A stretch of 64,000 nt of DNA from an uncultured Chitinophagaceae bacterium (GTDB lineage: Bacteria > Bacteroidota > Bacteroidia > Chitinophagales > Chitinophagaceae): assembly GCA_937996595.1 (NCBI GenBank), contig CALKVC010000094.1, positions 44,299-108,298 of the forward strand, written 5' to 3'. Below the pieces are notes generated by a model that saw nothing but the letters and a program-made list of their open reading frames with translations, searched no databases and had not been told where the DNA came from. The position numbers and the translations under genes are program-made. Shown in pieces: positions 1 to 9,947 of this stretch (position 1 is its first letter; every line of letters starts with the position of its first letter).

Positions 1-1172
1 GCCGGAGTGAACCGGATATTGCCCCTCCATAAAGTTGTTAGCCAGTTAAACACTTTGATGGCAGAGGGCACCGCAATCAATAAGGTGAGCAATACGAATA
101 CGGAACCCAGGAAAGGGTTAAGACCCGTAACGAACATATGGTGCGCCCAAACCAGGAAAGCCAGGATAGCGATGGCAAACATGGAACCAACCATGGCCAT
201 ATAACCGAATATTGGTTTGCGGCTGTTTACAGATAATATTTCAGATGACATTCCCATGGCCGGCAATAGAATGATATATACTTCCGGGTGGCCAAGGAAC
301 CAGAAAAGGTGCTGGAACAGGATAGCGCTTCCGCCTTCATTCGGTAATATTTTTCCTGCTACTACGATATCGCTTAGATAGAAACTGGTTCCCAGGTTCC
401 TGTCGAACAACAATAATATGGCTCCTGATAATAAAACCGGGAATGACAATACACCCAGGATGGCAGTGAAGAAAAGCGCCCAAATGGTGAGCGGCATACG
501 GGTCATGCTCATTCCTTTTGTACGCATGTTAAGTATCGTGGTAATATAGTTAAGGCCGCCTAATAAAGACGAAACAATAAACATCGCCATACCGACAAGC
601 CACAGGTCCATACCAATCTTACTTCCCATGGATGCATCACCCAAAGCGCTCAATGGCGGGTAAACGGTCCATCCGCCGCTGGCCGGGCCTGTTTGTACAA
701 ATAAGGAAGCAACCATGATAATGGAAGCCAGGAAGAAGAACCAGTAACTAAGCATGTTCAGCATGGGCGAAGCCATATCCCTGGCGCCAACCTGCAGCGG
801 AATAAGGAAGTTTGCAAACGTTCCGCTAAGCCCTGCCGTTAGTACAAAGAATACGAGAACGGTTCCGTGCATGGTAACCAATGCATAATAAAACTCAGGG
901 TTAAGTTTACCGCCTTTTGCCCAATGGCCCAGGAAATCTTCCAGGAATGGGAAGGTCTGGTCGGGATATCCCAGCTGTAAACGGAAAATAACAGAGAACA
1001 ATCCGCCGATAATTGCCCAGATGATTCCGGTTATCAGGAATTGCTTTGCAATGGTCTTATGGTCCTGGCTGAAAACATACTTGGTAATGAATGTTTCGTG
1101 GTGGTGATGCTCGTGGTGTGCATCATGTGCCATATGTCCTGTTGCATCCTGTAGTGTTACTGCACTGCTCAT
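1..1172 (-). CDS. ctaD: Cytochrome c oxidase subunit I (partial, C-terminus outside window)
   Basis: Catalytic subunit of a heme-copper oxidase that reduces oxygen to water and pumps protons across the inner membrane. The visible 390 codons begin at an ATG and encode a His-rich leader (HMAHDAHHEHHHHE), then several membrane helices. The heme-a region MHGTVLVFFVLTAG and the CuB ligand and cross-linked Tyr motif GHPEVYIIILPAMG are both present. The remaining helices run off the left edge. It lies 32 bp downstream of coxB and ends the act-cox operon, the usual arrangement for an alternative complex III-oxidase supercomplex in Bacteroidota. Identity is secure; exact heme type (aa3 or similar) is inferred. 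Confidence 0.97.
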   Translation of the reverse strand, partial: MSSAVTLQDATGHMAHDAHHEHHHHETFITKYVFSQDHKTIAKQFLITGIIWAIIGGLFSVIFRLQLGYPDQTFPFLEDFLGHWAKGGKLNPEFYYALVTMHGTVLVFFVLTAGLSGTFANFLIPLQVGARDMASPMLNMLSYWFFFLASIIMVASLFVQTGPASGGWTVYPPLSALGDASMGSKIGMDLWLVGMAMFIVSSLLGGLNYITTILNMRTKGMSMTRMPLTIWALFFTAILGVLSFPVLLSGAILLLFDRNLGTSFYLSDIVVAGKILPNEGGSAILFQHLFWFLGHPEVYIILLPAMGMSSEILSVNSRKPIFGYMAMVGSMFAIAILAFLVWAHHMFVTGLNPFLGSVFVLLTLLIAVPSAIKVFNWLTTLWRGNIRFTP

Positions 1173-1204
1173 AGTCGTATAATATTTATAAAAAACCTTT
1201 TAAG

Positions 1205-2269
1205 TTATTTTGTTTGCGGCATTACTGCTGCCAGTGGTTTTGCAGCAGCGCTTGTGTCTGTTGCCGGTAATTCTTTTTTCGGGTTTTTATCCGGATATAA
1301 TGTGAAGTATTCCGGAGTTTGAGATGCCAGCCACTTCTTATAGTCCTCTTCTTTTTCAACGATAATGATACCCCTCATAGAAAAATGCCCTTTACCGCAC
1401 ATCTGGTCGCAGCTTATTTCATAGGAAAAGTTGGGATTGCCGGTCTTTGCTCTCATTTCTTCCGTGGTATATATTGGGGTAAACCACATGGTTGTTGGTA
1501 TGCCCGGAACCGCATCCATTTTCATGCGGAAGTGGGAAAGGCCTACGTCATGAATTACGTCCTGCGCATGAATAACCAGTTTCACCGGCTTTCCAACCGG
1601 CAGGTGCATTTCACTGGTATGCAGGTCATCCCAGCTTTCAGGGTCTTCAAAATCAACACCCAGGGTATTGCCAAGTGGACTGTTGTATAATTTATAATGC
1701 TTCTTGCCCAACACACCGTCTTTACCGGGATAACGCATATCCCAGGCAAACTGGTGTCCGGTTATTTCAACTACAATAGCGTCTTTAGGCGCTTCACTGG
1801 TAATCTTAAACCAGTATTTTAATCCGAATACAACCAAAACAGTAAGAAAAATAGCTGGTACCGTTGTCCATAATAACTCAAGTTTATTATTATGCGGAAA
1901 GAAAAATGCTTTTTTACCTTCTTTTTCCTGGTATTTGTAGGCAAACCAGAAAAGCAGTACCTGGGTGATTACAAATACAACACCGGTTACTGCGATAGTG
2001 ATATACAGCATCTGGTCTATCTTCTGTCCTTCCAGGGAAGCAGAGCCTTGGGGAAACAGTGTTTTCCCAAAGTATAGTTCATTGCAATACCAGGCGCCGA
2101 TGAGGCCCAGTACCAAAAATGAAATCAGCATAAACCCATTGATCCTGTTATTTTGTTTGCGGGTTTTTTCTTCTCCTTTAAGCACACTTACATATTCACT
2201 GGCTTTGGCAATCTGGAAGATCACCAGGAAAATCATGATAACAATCGCAATCAGAAATAAATCCTTCAT
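1205..2269 (-). CDS. coxB: Cytochrome c oxidase subunit II
   Basis: Carries the CuA centre that accepts electrons from cytochrome c (here probably ActA or ActE) and passes them to subunit I. Three hydrophobic segments are visible (residues about 4-20, 48-66 and 85-110, plus another near 135), followed by a periplasmic cupredoxin domain. The CuA motif is intact: HDVGLSHF upstream and CDQMCGKGHFSM near residue 290. At 354 residues it is longer than minimal subunits because of an extended N-terminus and an Ala/Pro-rich tail. It is the seventh gene of the act-cox operon. Confidence is high. Confidence 0.96.
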   Translation of the reverse strand: MKDLFLIAIVIMIFLVIFQIAKASEYVSVLKGEEKTRKQNNRINGFMLISFLVLGLIGAWYCNELYFGKTLFPQGSASLEGQKIDQMLYITIAVTGVVFVITQVLLFWFAYKYQEKEGKKAFFFPHNNKLELLWTTVPAIFLTVLVVFGLKYWFKITSEAPKDAIVVEITGHQFAWDMRYPGKDGVLGKKHYKLYNSPLGNTLGVDFEDPESWDDLHTSEMHLPVGKPVKLVIHAQDVIHDVGLSHFRMKMDAVPGIPTTMWFTPIYTTEEMRAKTGNPNFSYEISCDQMCGKGHFSMRGIIIVEKEEDYKKWLASQTPEYFTLYPDKNPKKELPATDTSAAAKPLAAVMPQTK

Positions 2270-2408
2270 CGTATTAAGTTTGTTGCCATAAGCCTTCTAT
2301 ATTTTTTACAGGTAAGGCTTTAAGCTGTTAGCTATTTGTACTTGGTTATTTTCATTTCACACCACAAGTTAATCGTCAACATCAGCAAAAGATGCTTTTG
2401 TTGAAAGA

Positions 2409-3677
2409 TCAGGTATGGTGAATAATACTTTCTTTCAGGAATGGGTGGTTTTTTGCCAATAAAGGATTTTTGGTAAAATACCTGCCAACGCCCCACATGA
2501 TAAGCCCGATAAACAATGCCGAAATACCAAACTCAAATGGCATCATTTCTGCATGGTTGTGCAGGGTGCCGGGCATCACCATCTGGTAAAAATCTATCCA
2601 GTGACCGAAAATGATCAGTACCGCCATGAATGTAACCAGTGTCCAGCTCCTTTTGGTGCTCTTTTTCATCAAAATAAGCAGCGGGCAAAGGAAATTCACG
2701 ATCAGGTTAAAGAAAAATATGCCTTTGTACGGGCCTGCTTTGGTTGCCGTACCAATCCTTTCAATAAAATATTTTGTTTCTTCCGGCTGGTTACTGTACC
2801 ATATAAGCATATACTGTGAAAACCAGGTGTATGTCCAGAATACAGAAAAGGCGAACATGAATTTACCCACATCATGCAGGTGTTCTTCGGTTACATATTC
2901 CAGCTGGCCCCTGTTCTTAAGATAGATGATGAAAATGGCCATCAGGGAGATACCCGAAACAAACGTGCTGGCAAATGTGTACCAGCTGAACATAGTGCTG
3001 TACCAATGTGCATCAATGCTCATGATCCATAACCAGGGTGTGGTAGATGCAACGGTTAATCCGAAGAAAACAGTAAACAGGGAAGCCCAAACGGTGTTGT
3101 CCCAAATCCATTTTTTACCGGTTTCATAATCCATCGGGCCTTTTTTATCAGACTCCAGGCTAAGGCTCCTCATTTTTTTGCCCAGCAACCACCAGCCAAG
3201 GATGGTAACGGCAGAAACGATGGTGAAGAACATGGGATTCAGAAACCCTTTCTTGCCATCCAGTATCTTGTCGTAATCCGGTGAGGCTTTATCATACAGG
3301 TGTGGGTCCAGCCAGTGATAAATATCAGTGCGGCCGCCCCAGACAATGGCCATCAATATGATGAATGTGATGAGTCCTAATATTGGCAGCACGCTGGAAA
3401 TAGCTTCCGGAACGCGGCGCAGGGCAACCTGCCATCCGCCCATCGCCATGGTAGTAACACACAGGAAAAACATGGAAGCGTTTACGGTTAACAGCCAGTA
3501 TACGCTGTTTTGTAACAGCACAGCCCAGAAACGGGTGCTCGACGTATTTTCTCCATGGCCGCCGTGTGCAAACGGATGCAGCATGATAAAGCCGTATAAT
3601 AAGGCGAGTACACCGGCTACTATCAACCCCAATGTCCATTTCTTGAAACTGCCCGGTAATTCAAAATGATTATTCAT
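2409..3677 (-). CDS. actF: Alternative complex III subunit ActF (quinol:cytochrome c oxidoreductase, membrane subunit)
   Basis: Polytopic inner-membrane subunit of alternative complex III, which oxidises menaquinol and reduces a c-type cytochrome. The 422-residue protein has about ten hydrophobic segments, among them the helix starting KKWTLGLIVAGVLALLYGF. His-rich loops such as HPFAHGGHGE resemble the ActF/ActC family. It follows actE by 31 bp and precedes coxB. It is assigned ActF rather than ActC by length, gene order and absence of an NrfD-length C-terminus. The 139-bp spacer to coxB contains short TTAGCT-type repeats but no strong terminator. Confidence 0.93.
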   Translation of the reverse strand: MNNHFELPGSFKKWTLGLIVAGVLALLYGFIMLHPFAHGGHGENTSSTRFWAVLLQNSVYWLLTVNASMFFLCVTTMAMGGWQVALRRVPEAISSVLPILGLITFIILMAIVWGGRTDIYHWLDPHLYDKASPDYDKILDGKKGFLNPMFFTIVSAVTILGWWLLGKKMRSLSLESDKKGPMDYETGKKWIWDNTVWASLFTVFFGLTVASTTPWLWIMSIDAHWYSTMFSWYTFASTFVSGISLMAIFIIYLKNRGQLEYVTEEHLHDVGKFMFAFSVFWTYTWFSQYMLIWYSNQPEETKYFIERIGTATKAGPYKGIFFFNLIVNFLCPLLILMKKSTKRSWTLVTFMAVLIIFGHWIDFYQMVMPGTLHNHAEMMPFEFGISALFIGLIMWGVGRYFTKNPLLAKNHPFLKESIIHHT

Positions 3678-3708
3678 CTAAACTATATTTTGTGTGATAC
3701 CTTTTTTA

Positions 3709-4365
3709 TTATCCTTTCTTTACAGCAGCAGTGTCTGTTACCGTTGCAGTTGTGGCTGCCGGAGCAGCTGTTACTGTTTTCGGCTGCAGCGAACGTATAT
3801 ACTTAACCAGCATCCAACGCTGCTTCCTGTCTAACTGTGATGCATAGCTGCCCATCAGGTTCTTTCCATAAGTAATGGAATGAAACATGGTGCCGTCAGC
3901 CATTTTCACATATAGGTCCAGCGTGAGGTTGGCAACACCGCCAATTTTACCACCGGTTGCCAGCGGTCCGTTTGCTGTCCCTTTTTCGCCGTGGCAGATA
4001 CCGCAATAGATATTGAACAGGCGTCCGGCTTCAGCCATTTCGCTTTTGCCCAGTGAGTCAATCGGGTTTTTAACCATGGCGCTCATCCTGTACCCGTTGC
4101 TGTCGTTTGGCAGTGTATATGGAAACAATTCGCCCCTTTTGATGGTACCGGCAACAGGCATATTATCAAAATAGATCATGTTGCCGCCTTTCTTGCCCTT
4201 GTCAGTTGTAAAAACGGTTGAATCCCTTTCTGCGTAAGATTCAAATGCACGGCTGTATGCCATATCAGGCATATATACTTTACCCGGCTTGCGTTTGTCG
4301 TTGCAACTGGTGATGGCTATGATTGCCGTGAGCAGTAATGCAGTTATATAAGTAAGTCGTTTCAT
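3709..4365 (-). CDS. actE: Alternative complex III subunit ActE, monoheme cytochrome c lipoprotein
   Basis: Electron-transfer subunit of alternative complex III on the periplasmic face. The N-terminus is a lipoprotein signal ending IAITSC (lipidated Cys at residue 21). A single c-type heme motif CGICH lies near residue 120, with the distal Met probably in the GKNLMGSYASQ region. The C-terminus is a low-complexity Ala/Thr/Val tail. At 218 residues it is normal for ActE. It sits between actD (28 bp upstream) and actF (31 bp downstream). Confidence 0.93.
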   Translation of the reverse strand: MKRLTYITALLLTAIIAITSCNDKRKPGKVYMPDMAYSRAFESYAERDSTVFTTDKGKKGGNMIYFDNMPVAGTIKRGELFPYTLPNDSNGYRMSAMVKNPIDSLGKSEMAEAGRLFNIYCGICHGEKGTANGPLATGGKIGGVANLTLDLYVKMADGTMFHSITYGKNLMGSYASQLDRKQRWMLVKYIRSLQPKTVTAAPAATTATVTDTAAVKKG

Positions 4366-4393
4366 TTATCTATTATCGATTATCAATGATCAA

Positions 4394-4984
4394 TTAATAT
4401 CCTTTTTCGTCCCTGTACAGTTTTTGTTCCCGGTCGTACCTGCCCAGCCACCAGCCTGTTTCTGCATGCTGTACATTAATTTCTTTGGCTCCGGAATTTT
4501 GCAGGAAACGTTGTACTTCTCCGTCGTCTGTTTTATCTGTGCATTCTATGGCCATGATAAACAGGTCGTCGGTTGCACGGGGATGAAAATGATGTTTTTT
4601 TACAAATGGTGATAACTGGCAGAGGTAGCAGAAAGTAAGCACCATGCCCACTGCAGAAAACAATACCGTAAGCTCAAACGTGATGGGGATCCATGCCGGC
4701 AATGCAAAATGAGGCTTACCACCAATATTCAGCGGCCAGTCTTTGGTAAACACCCAGCTCATGAAAGTGAGCGCCGTGGTGGTTCCGGTAATGGCATAAA
4801 TGAACCCCGCTGTGTGAAGGCTTGTTTCCCTGATTCCCATCGCATGGTCAAGGCCATGAATAGGAAAAGGCGTATACACATCGTGTATCTTGTAGCCAGC
4901 CTTGCGTACATTTTTTACTGCAGGGAACAGCACTTTTTCATCATCAAATGCCCCTACAACAAATTTTTTAATTCCTCCAGCCAT
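4394..4984 (-). CDS. actD: Alternative complex III subunit ActD (DUF3341)
   Basis: Small membrane subunit of alternative complex III. The N-terminal half reads like the DUF3341 family, with AFDDEKVLFPAVKNVRKAGY followed by the DVYTPFPIHGLDHAMG segment. Two transmembrane helices follow, near residues 60-80 and 100-125. The C-terminal region contains a ferredoxin-like stretch ending in a conserved Tyr. ActD is thought to anchor or stabilise the complex rather than carry cofactors. It lies between actC and actE in the canonical order. Confidence 0.92.
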   Translation of the reverse strand: MAGGIKKFVVGAFDDEKVLFPAVKNVRKAGYKIHDVYTPFPIHGLDHAMGIRETSLHTAGFIYAITGTTTALTFMSWVFTKDWPLNIGGKPHFALPAWIPITFELTVLFSAVGMVLTFCYLCQLSPFVKKHHFHPRATDDLFIMAIECTDKTDDGEVQRFLQNSGAKEINVQHAETGWWLGRYDREQKLYRDEKGY

Positions 4985-5099
4985 AATTTAAGCTTTTAGC
5001 TCACAGTTGTTAGCTGTCAGCATATGTTACTAATAAACTTTTTCAACTTTAAAACAATCAACCAGCCAACTAATGGCTAATTGCTAATAGCTTTTACTA

Positions 5100-6551
5100 T
5101 TAATGCGCATGCTCTACTTCTTCATGATAGAACTTCTCCGTATCTGCCTTCTCTATATCCGTCATTTTCACTTTATAGTTTTCGCCGCTTGTTTTCAGGA
5201 TTGATTTGATTTCCGCCACGGCAATAACCGGGAAGTATTTGGCAAACAGGAAGAAGCAGGTAAAGAACAACCCGAATGTACCCAGGTAAAACCCGATCTC
5301 ATAAATACTGGGGCTGTAATAAGTACTCCAGCTTGAAGGAAGGAAATCCCTGTAAACAGAAGTAACGATGATCACAAAGCGCTCATACCACATACCTATG
5401 TTTACGATGATGCTCATGAAGAATGTTACTGCGATGTTCCTCCTCAGTTTACGGCTCCAGAACAACTGGGGCGATACCACGTTACAGAACATCATCAGGT
5501 AATAACTCCATCCGTACGGGCTCCACAGGTTGGCCCTGTTTTCGCTGAATGCCCACCATTCGTATGGATTTTGTCCGTACCAGGCAATGAATAATTCGGT
5601 TAGATATGCACAACCTACAATACTTCCGGTAAGTACAATCACCTTATTCATGGCTTCAATATGGCCGAGGGTGATATAGTCCTGCAGGTTCATCACTTTC
5701 CTAACTACAATGAGTAGTGTTTGCACCATGGCAAATCCTGAAAATATCGCACCCGCAACAAAGTAAGGCGGGAAGATGGTAGTATGCCATCCCGGAACGA
5801 TAGAAGTGGCAAAGTCGAAAGATACGATTGTGTGTACAGACAATACCAGCGGTGTACTTAAACCGGCCAGCACCAGCGATAAGCTTTCATGGCGCTGCCA
5901 GTGTTTGGTACTGCCCGTCCAGCCAAATGCCGCTATACCGTATAATAATTTCCTGAGTTTTGTTTTAGCCCTGTCGCGTACTGTTGCCAGGTCGGGTAAC
6001 AACCCTGAATACCAGAACAGCAATGAAACGGTGAAATAAGTTGATATCGCAAATACGTCCCAAAGCAGCGGTGAGTTGAAGTTAACCCATAAAGGACCAC
6101 GGCTGTTAGGATAAGGCAATACGAAGAAAGCCATCCATACACGGCCCATATGCCAGATCGGGAACTGGCCGGCACACATTACCGCAAAAATGGTCATCGC
6201 TTCTGCAGCACGGTTAACGCCTGTTCTCCATCCCTGGCGGAACAGCAAGAGGATGGCAGAAATCAGCGTTCCTGCGTGACCGATACCAACCCACCAAACG
6301 AAGTTGGTGATATCCCATCCCCAACCGATCGTTTTATTCAGGTTCCACTGGCCGATACCGTAAGTAACCTCGCGGTAAACACTGTATACACCAAAGAGCA
6401 GCAGGGCCACACTGATGTAAAACCCGATGTACCAGAGCCTGCTGGGCTTCATCTCAATAGGGCCAATGATATCTTCCGTTACCTGGTGATAATCCTTGTT
6501 ACCATCAACCAGCGGTTCCCTTTGTTGTGATTCGTATTTGAGTAATGACAT
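5100..6551 (-). CDS. actC: Alternative complex III subunit ActC (NrfD-like quinol-binding membrane subunit)
   Basis: NrfD/PsrC-type integral membrane protein that binds menaquinol for alternative complex III. The 483-residue sequence has about ten hydrophobic helices and the characteristic stretch FVWWVGIGHAGTLISAILLLF near residues 86-106. The short hydrophilic N-terminus and charged C-terminal tail (KADTEKFYHEEVEHAH) lie outside the membrane. It follows actB by 99 bp; the spacer carries degenerate TAGCC/TTAGC heptads and no gene. Assignment rests on family similarity and the conserved A-B-C-D-E-F order. Confidence 0.95.
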   Translation of the reverse strand: MSLLKYESQQREPLVDGNKDYHQVTEDIIGPIEMKPSRLWYIGFYISVALLLFGVYSVYREVTYGIGQWNLNKTIGWGWDITNFVWWVGIGHAGTLISAILLLFRQGWRTGVNRAAEAMTIFAVMCAGQFPIWHMGRVWMAFFVLPYPNSRGPLWVNFNSPLLWDVFAISTYFTVSLLFWYSGLLPDLATVRDRAKTKLRKLLYGIAAFGWTGSTKHWQRHESLSLVLAGLSTPLVLSVHTIVSFDFATSIVPGWHTTIFPPYFVAGAIFSGFAMVQTLLIVVRKVMNLQDYITLGHIEAMNKVIVLTGSIVGCAYLTELFIAWYGQNPYEWWAFSENRANLWSPYGWSYYLMMFCNVVSPQLFWSRKLRRNIAVTFFMSIIVNIGMWYERFVIIVTSVYRDFLPSSWSTYYSPSIYEIGFYLGTFGLFFTCFFLFAKYFPVIAVAEIKSILKTSGENYKVKMTDIEKADTEKFYHEEVEHAH

Positions 6552-6650
6552 ATCTTTTTAACTTTTCGCTATTAGCCGTTTGCCGTTAGCCTGTTTTTAT
6601 TTTTCTAAGCCCTTTATCAGGTATACCAAAGGGCCTGTTTGCTTTTTTAA

Positions 6651-9600
6651 TTACGAATGCGTTTTTTCCGCATGTTTGGCAGGCGCATGGCCTTCTTCCG
6701 CACCCAGGTGCCTGTCGGTGTTCCTTACTTTTGCCAGGTAACTAACGTTAGGCAATACGTGCAGTTGTTCCAGCACATAGAAGTTTCGGTTAACCTGTTC
6801 CACATTCCTTATCTTATACACATCGCTCTCCTTGTCATTCACATTACCGAAGCTGATGGCGCTGGTTGGACATGCCTGCATACAGGCTGTTTTTACATTG
6901 CGCACCAGTGAAGGATCCTGCTGCTTCTTGGCTTCCAGCTTGCTTTCCTGCAAACGCTGCACACAGAAAGAACATTTTTCCATCACACCGCGTGAGCGAA
7001 CCGTAACATCCGGGTTAAGCACCATCCTGGTAAGGTCTTCGTTCATCTGCAATACTGACTCATCCATATCAATACCGATCAGCGGGTTCTGGTTATCGCT
7101 GAAACTATCCGCCCCTGTATAATCCAGCCAGTTGAAACGGCGTACTTTATACGGGCAGTTGTTGGCGCAATACCTGGTTCCGATACACCTGTTATAGGCC
7201 ATCTGGTTTAACCCTTCTGAACTGTGGTTGGTAGCAACCACCGGGCAAACGTTTTCGCATGGTGCGTTATCGCAATGCTGGCATAACATCGGCTGGAAAA
7301 CCACATCCGGGTTTTTCTTATCGCCGGTAAAATACCTGTCTATACGCAGCCAGTGCATTTCGTGTGCACGCTGCACCTGTATCTTTCCAACTACGCTTAC
7401 ATTATTTTCGGCTGTACAGGCTACCACGCAGGCGCTGCAACCGGTACAGGTATTCAGGTCAATGCTCATGCCCCATTTAACACCCGGCTTTTCATAATCG
7501 GGGTAGATGGTGCCGTCTTTTACAAAATCGGTTTTGCCTTCAGCCAATAACACAGAACGTTCGTGTGTGGCTTCATGTAATACTTCTTTTGGATTGGCAA
7601 TAAAACCGGCCAGGGTTGTTTCGTAAATCACCGGCCTGTTCTCTGATGATCCGTGTACCTGGGTTTGAGCCAGTGGATACACTTCAGCAGATTTTTCAAA
7701 ACTGGCCGTTGTATTATAAGACATGGAAACTCCATCAAAAGTAACCAGCGGGTAAACATTCCTGCCGGCACCGGTAGCCGAACGGCCAATGCGTTCTTTT
7801 GAATCTTTGTGGCTGCTTCCCCTACCGTAACCAACGGCTACGGCAATGGTTGAGGCATCCAACCCCGGTAATATTAACGCGGCCAGTTCTACGGTGCGGC
7901 CGTTAACGGTTATTTTAACAACCGGTTTTTCCGGCGTTACTTCATAAGCATCTGCCTGTCGCTGGTTATTAAATACGTCTATGCCAAACAGTGACTTAGC
8001 CATTTCTGGGCTCATCATGGCATAGTTGTCCCAGGTTACTTTACTAATTGGGTCAGGTAATTCCTGTAACCAAGGGTTATTGGCCTGGCTTCCGTTTCCT
8101 ATTGATATTTTTTCGTAGATAACAAGTTCGGTTGCACTGCTTTTTACTGAAGACAACTTAGCCGTTGCTTCTGCCAGCACAGCTGCATTAAAAGCAGAAG
8201 CTGCCGGAGCGGGAGCCGTTGCCGGTTCAACCACGCCATCCTGTAAGGCTTTGTCAAATGATTCTGCACCACCCAGTTTACTGGTCCAGTAATTCCTGAA
8301 ATAGGTTTCATAATCATTGGCCGTGCCGGTTGTAACTACCGGTGCGGTTACTGCCGGTTTTCCGGTGGTATCCTGTACGGCTGCAGGTGCTGTAGCTATT
8401 GCGCCGCCACTCCATTTTAATAATGATGTTTGAAATGCCCTTGTTTTAAATAACGGGCTGATCAACGGCTGCTGCAGGGAAAAATATCCTGATTTTGGTT
8501 CAGCATCTCCCCAGCTTTCAAGCCAGTGGTGAGATGGAATAACATATTTGCACAGTTCAGTAGTTTCATCCATGGTTCCATTGAAGGAAACAGTTACCGG
8601 CACTTTAGCAAGGCCGCTGGTGAATGATTTGCTGTCTGCATAATTATAAGCAGGGTTACACTCTGAAATAAATAGTGCTCCAACTGCACCGGCATTCATA
8701 TCGGCAACCAGCTTTACCAGGTCGGCATCATTGCCTTTCCTGTAATTGGAAGTAAGGGCCCAGTTAATGGTGGTTCCGTTGGCACCGATGGCTTCATTGA
8801 TGGCATTTACAATTACCTGGATATTCCTGTCGTTGCTTCCGCAAACTACCAGGGCTTCTCCTTTACTGGCCATCAGTGCTGCTGCTGCTTTATCTATTCC
8901 TTTGGCAAGGGCCGGGTCTTTAACCTGTGCGCCTGAAACTGCTCCGCCCAGTTTTGCCAGTAACGCTGTTGCAATGGCAGCTGTTTCTGAAGGCTTGTGT
9001 GTAAAGCGGTCATCTGCATTACTGCCGGTAAGGCTAAGCATGCTTTCAAAATGAAAATGACGGCTGATGGAAGGCTTATCTCCCTTTATTTTTTTATTAG
9101 CTGCATACTGCCTGCTGAATTCAACCGGGCTTAACCAGGTTCCTAAAAAGTCGGCGCCCAGGCTCACAATAGTCTTTGCCTTATCAAAGTGATATGAGGG
9201 CAGTGCCCTTTTTCCGTAACAGGCTTCGTTGGCTGCCAGCATGCCGCTGTAGCTAACTGCGTCATATTGTACATGGCGGCTGCCCGGGTATTTTGCCAGG
9301 AAATTATTGATCAGTTGTAATGTAGAAGGAGAGTGGATGGTTGAAGTGAGCAATACAACCGGTTTTCCGCCCAAACCAGCCAGGTCGCCGGCCACCATCT
9401 TATCAAATGCTTCAAATGTGCTTACTTCCTTGTAGTCTTTACCATCCCTTTGTAATGGGTGACGCAGCCTGGTTGTATCATACAGGTCAAGTACAGAAGC
9501 CTGTGCCTGTGCACTTGTTCCTCCGCCGGTAATGGAAGAGAGTTCGTTTCCTTCTATCTTGATCGGCCTTCCGTCTCTTTGTTTAACCAGTACGCTGATG

Positions 9601-9908
9601 GTATCACCACCGTTAACATACGTAGACGCGTAGTAGTTGGCCACACCTGCAATGGCATTATCGGGTTTATTCAGGAACGGTACTGCTTTACGTACCGGTG
9701 TATCGCAACTGGCGGCCAGCGCTGCTGCAGCCGTGCTAAAGCCCAGGTATTTCAGAAAATCCCTGCGGGGTGTTTTACCTTCCAGCAGGCCTTTGTCATC
9801 CATATCGGCCAGGGGGAGTAGTTCTTCTTTGAACTCATCCGCTGTTGATTGCTTAAAAGCATCAGACTGATTCAGTTCTCCAAAATTCTGCCAGTACTTT
9901 TTGTTCAT
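6651..9908 (-). CDS. actB: Alternative complex III subunit ActB (TAT-targeted iron-sulfur protein with molybdopterin-oxidoreductase-like fold)
   Basis: Large periplasmic subunit of alternative complex III. It has an unusual internal TAT signal, with the twin-arginine motif RRDFLKYLGF near residue 48 and a hydrophobic Ala-rich stretch after it. The first two thirds resemble a molybdopterin oxidoreductase domain, which in this family lacks the metal cofactor. The last third holds ferredoxin-like Cys clusters: CTGCSACVVAC, CQHCDNAPCENVCP, CIGTRYCANNCP and CSFCVQR with CMQACP. These fit three 4Fe-4S centres and one 3Fe-4S centre as known for the family. An Ala/Thr/Pro-rich linker near residues 500-530 is a local peculiarity. 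Length 1085 is typical. Confidence 0.96.
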   Translation of the reverse strand: MNKKYWQNFGELNQSDAFKQSTADEFKEELLPLADMDDKGLLEGKTPRRDFLKYLGFSTAAAALAASCDTPVRKAVPFLNKPDNAIAGVANYYASTYVNGGDTISVLVKQRDGRPIKIEGNELSSITGGGTSAQAQASVLDLYDTTRLRHPLQRDGKDYKEVSTFEAFDKMVAGDLAGLGGKPVVLLTSTIHSPSTLQLINNFLAKYPGSRHVQYDAVSYSGMLAANEACYGKRALPSYHFDKAKTIVSLGADFLGTWLSPVEFSRQYAANKKIKGDKPSISRHFHFESMLSLTGSNADDRFTHKPSETAAIATALLAKLGGAVSGAQVKDPALAKGIDKAAAALMASKGEALVVCGSNDRNIQVIVNAINEAIGANGTTINWALTSNYRKGNDADLVKLVADMNAGAVGALFISECNPAYNYADSKSFTSGLAKVPVTVSFNGTMDETTELCKYVIPSHHWLESWGDAEPKSGYFSLQQPLISPLFKTRAFQTSLLKWSGGAIATAPAAVQDTTGKPAVTAPVVTTGTANDYETYFRNYWTSKLGGAESFDKALQDGVVEPATAPAPAASAFNAAVLAEATAKLSSVKSSATELVIYEKISIGNGSQANNPWLQELPDPISKVTWDNYAMMSPEMAKSLFGIDVFNNQRQADAYEVTPEKPVVKITVNGRTVELAALILPGLDASTIAVAVGYGRGSSHKDSKERIGRSATGAGRNVYPLVTFDGVSMSYNTTASFEKSAEVYPLAQTQVHGSSENRPVIYETTLAGFIANPKEVLHEATHERSVLLAEGKTDFVKDGTIYPDYEKPGVKWGMSIDLNTCTGCSACVVACTAENNVSVVGKIQVQRAHEMHWLRIDRYFTGDKKNPDVVFQPMLCQHCDNAPCENVCPVVATNHSSEGLNQMAYNRCIGTRYCANNCPYKVRRFNWLDYTGADSFSDNQNPLIGIDMDESVLQMNEDLTRMVLNPDVTVRSRGVMEKCSFCVQRLQESKLEAKKQQDPSLVRNVKTACMQACPTSAISFGNVNDKESDVYKIRNVEQVNRNFYVLEQLHVLPNVSYLAKVRNTDRHLGAEEGHAPAKHAEKTHS

Positions 9909-9947
9909 AATATTATAGTTCTAAAATGTGCTGATGTGCTGTTTTAA

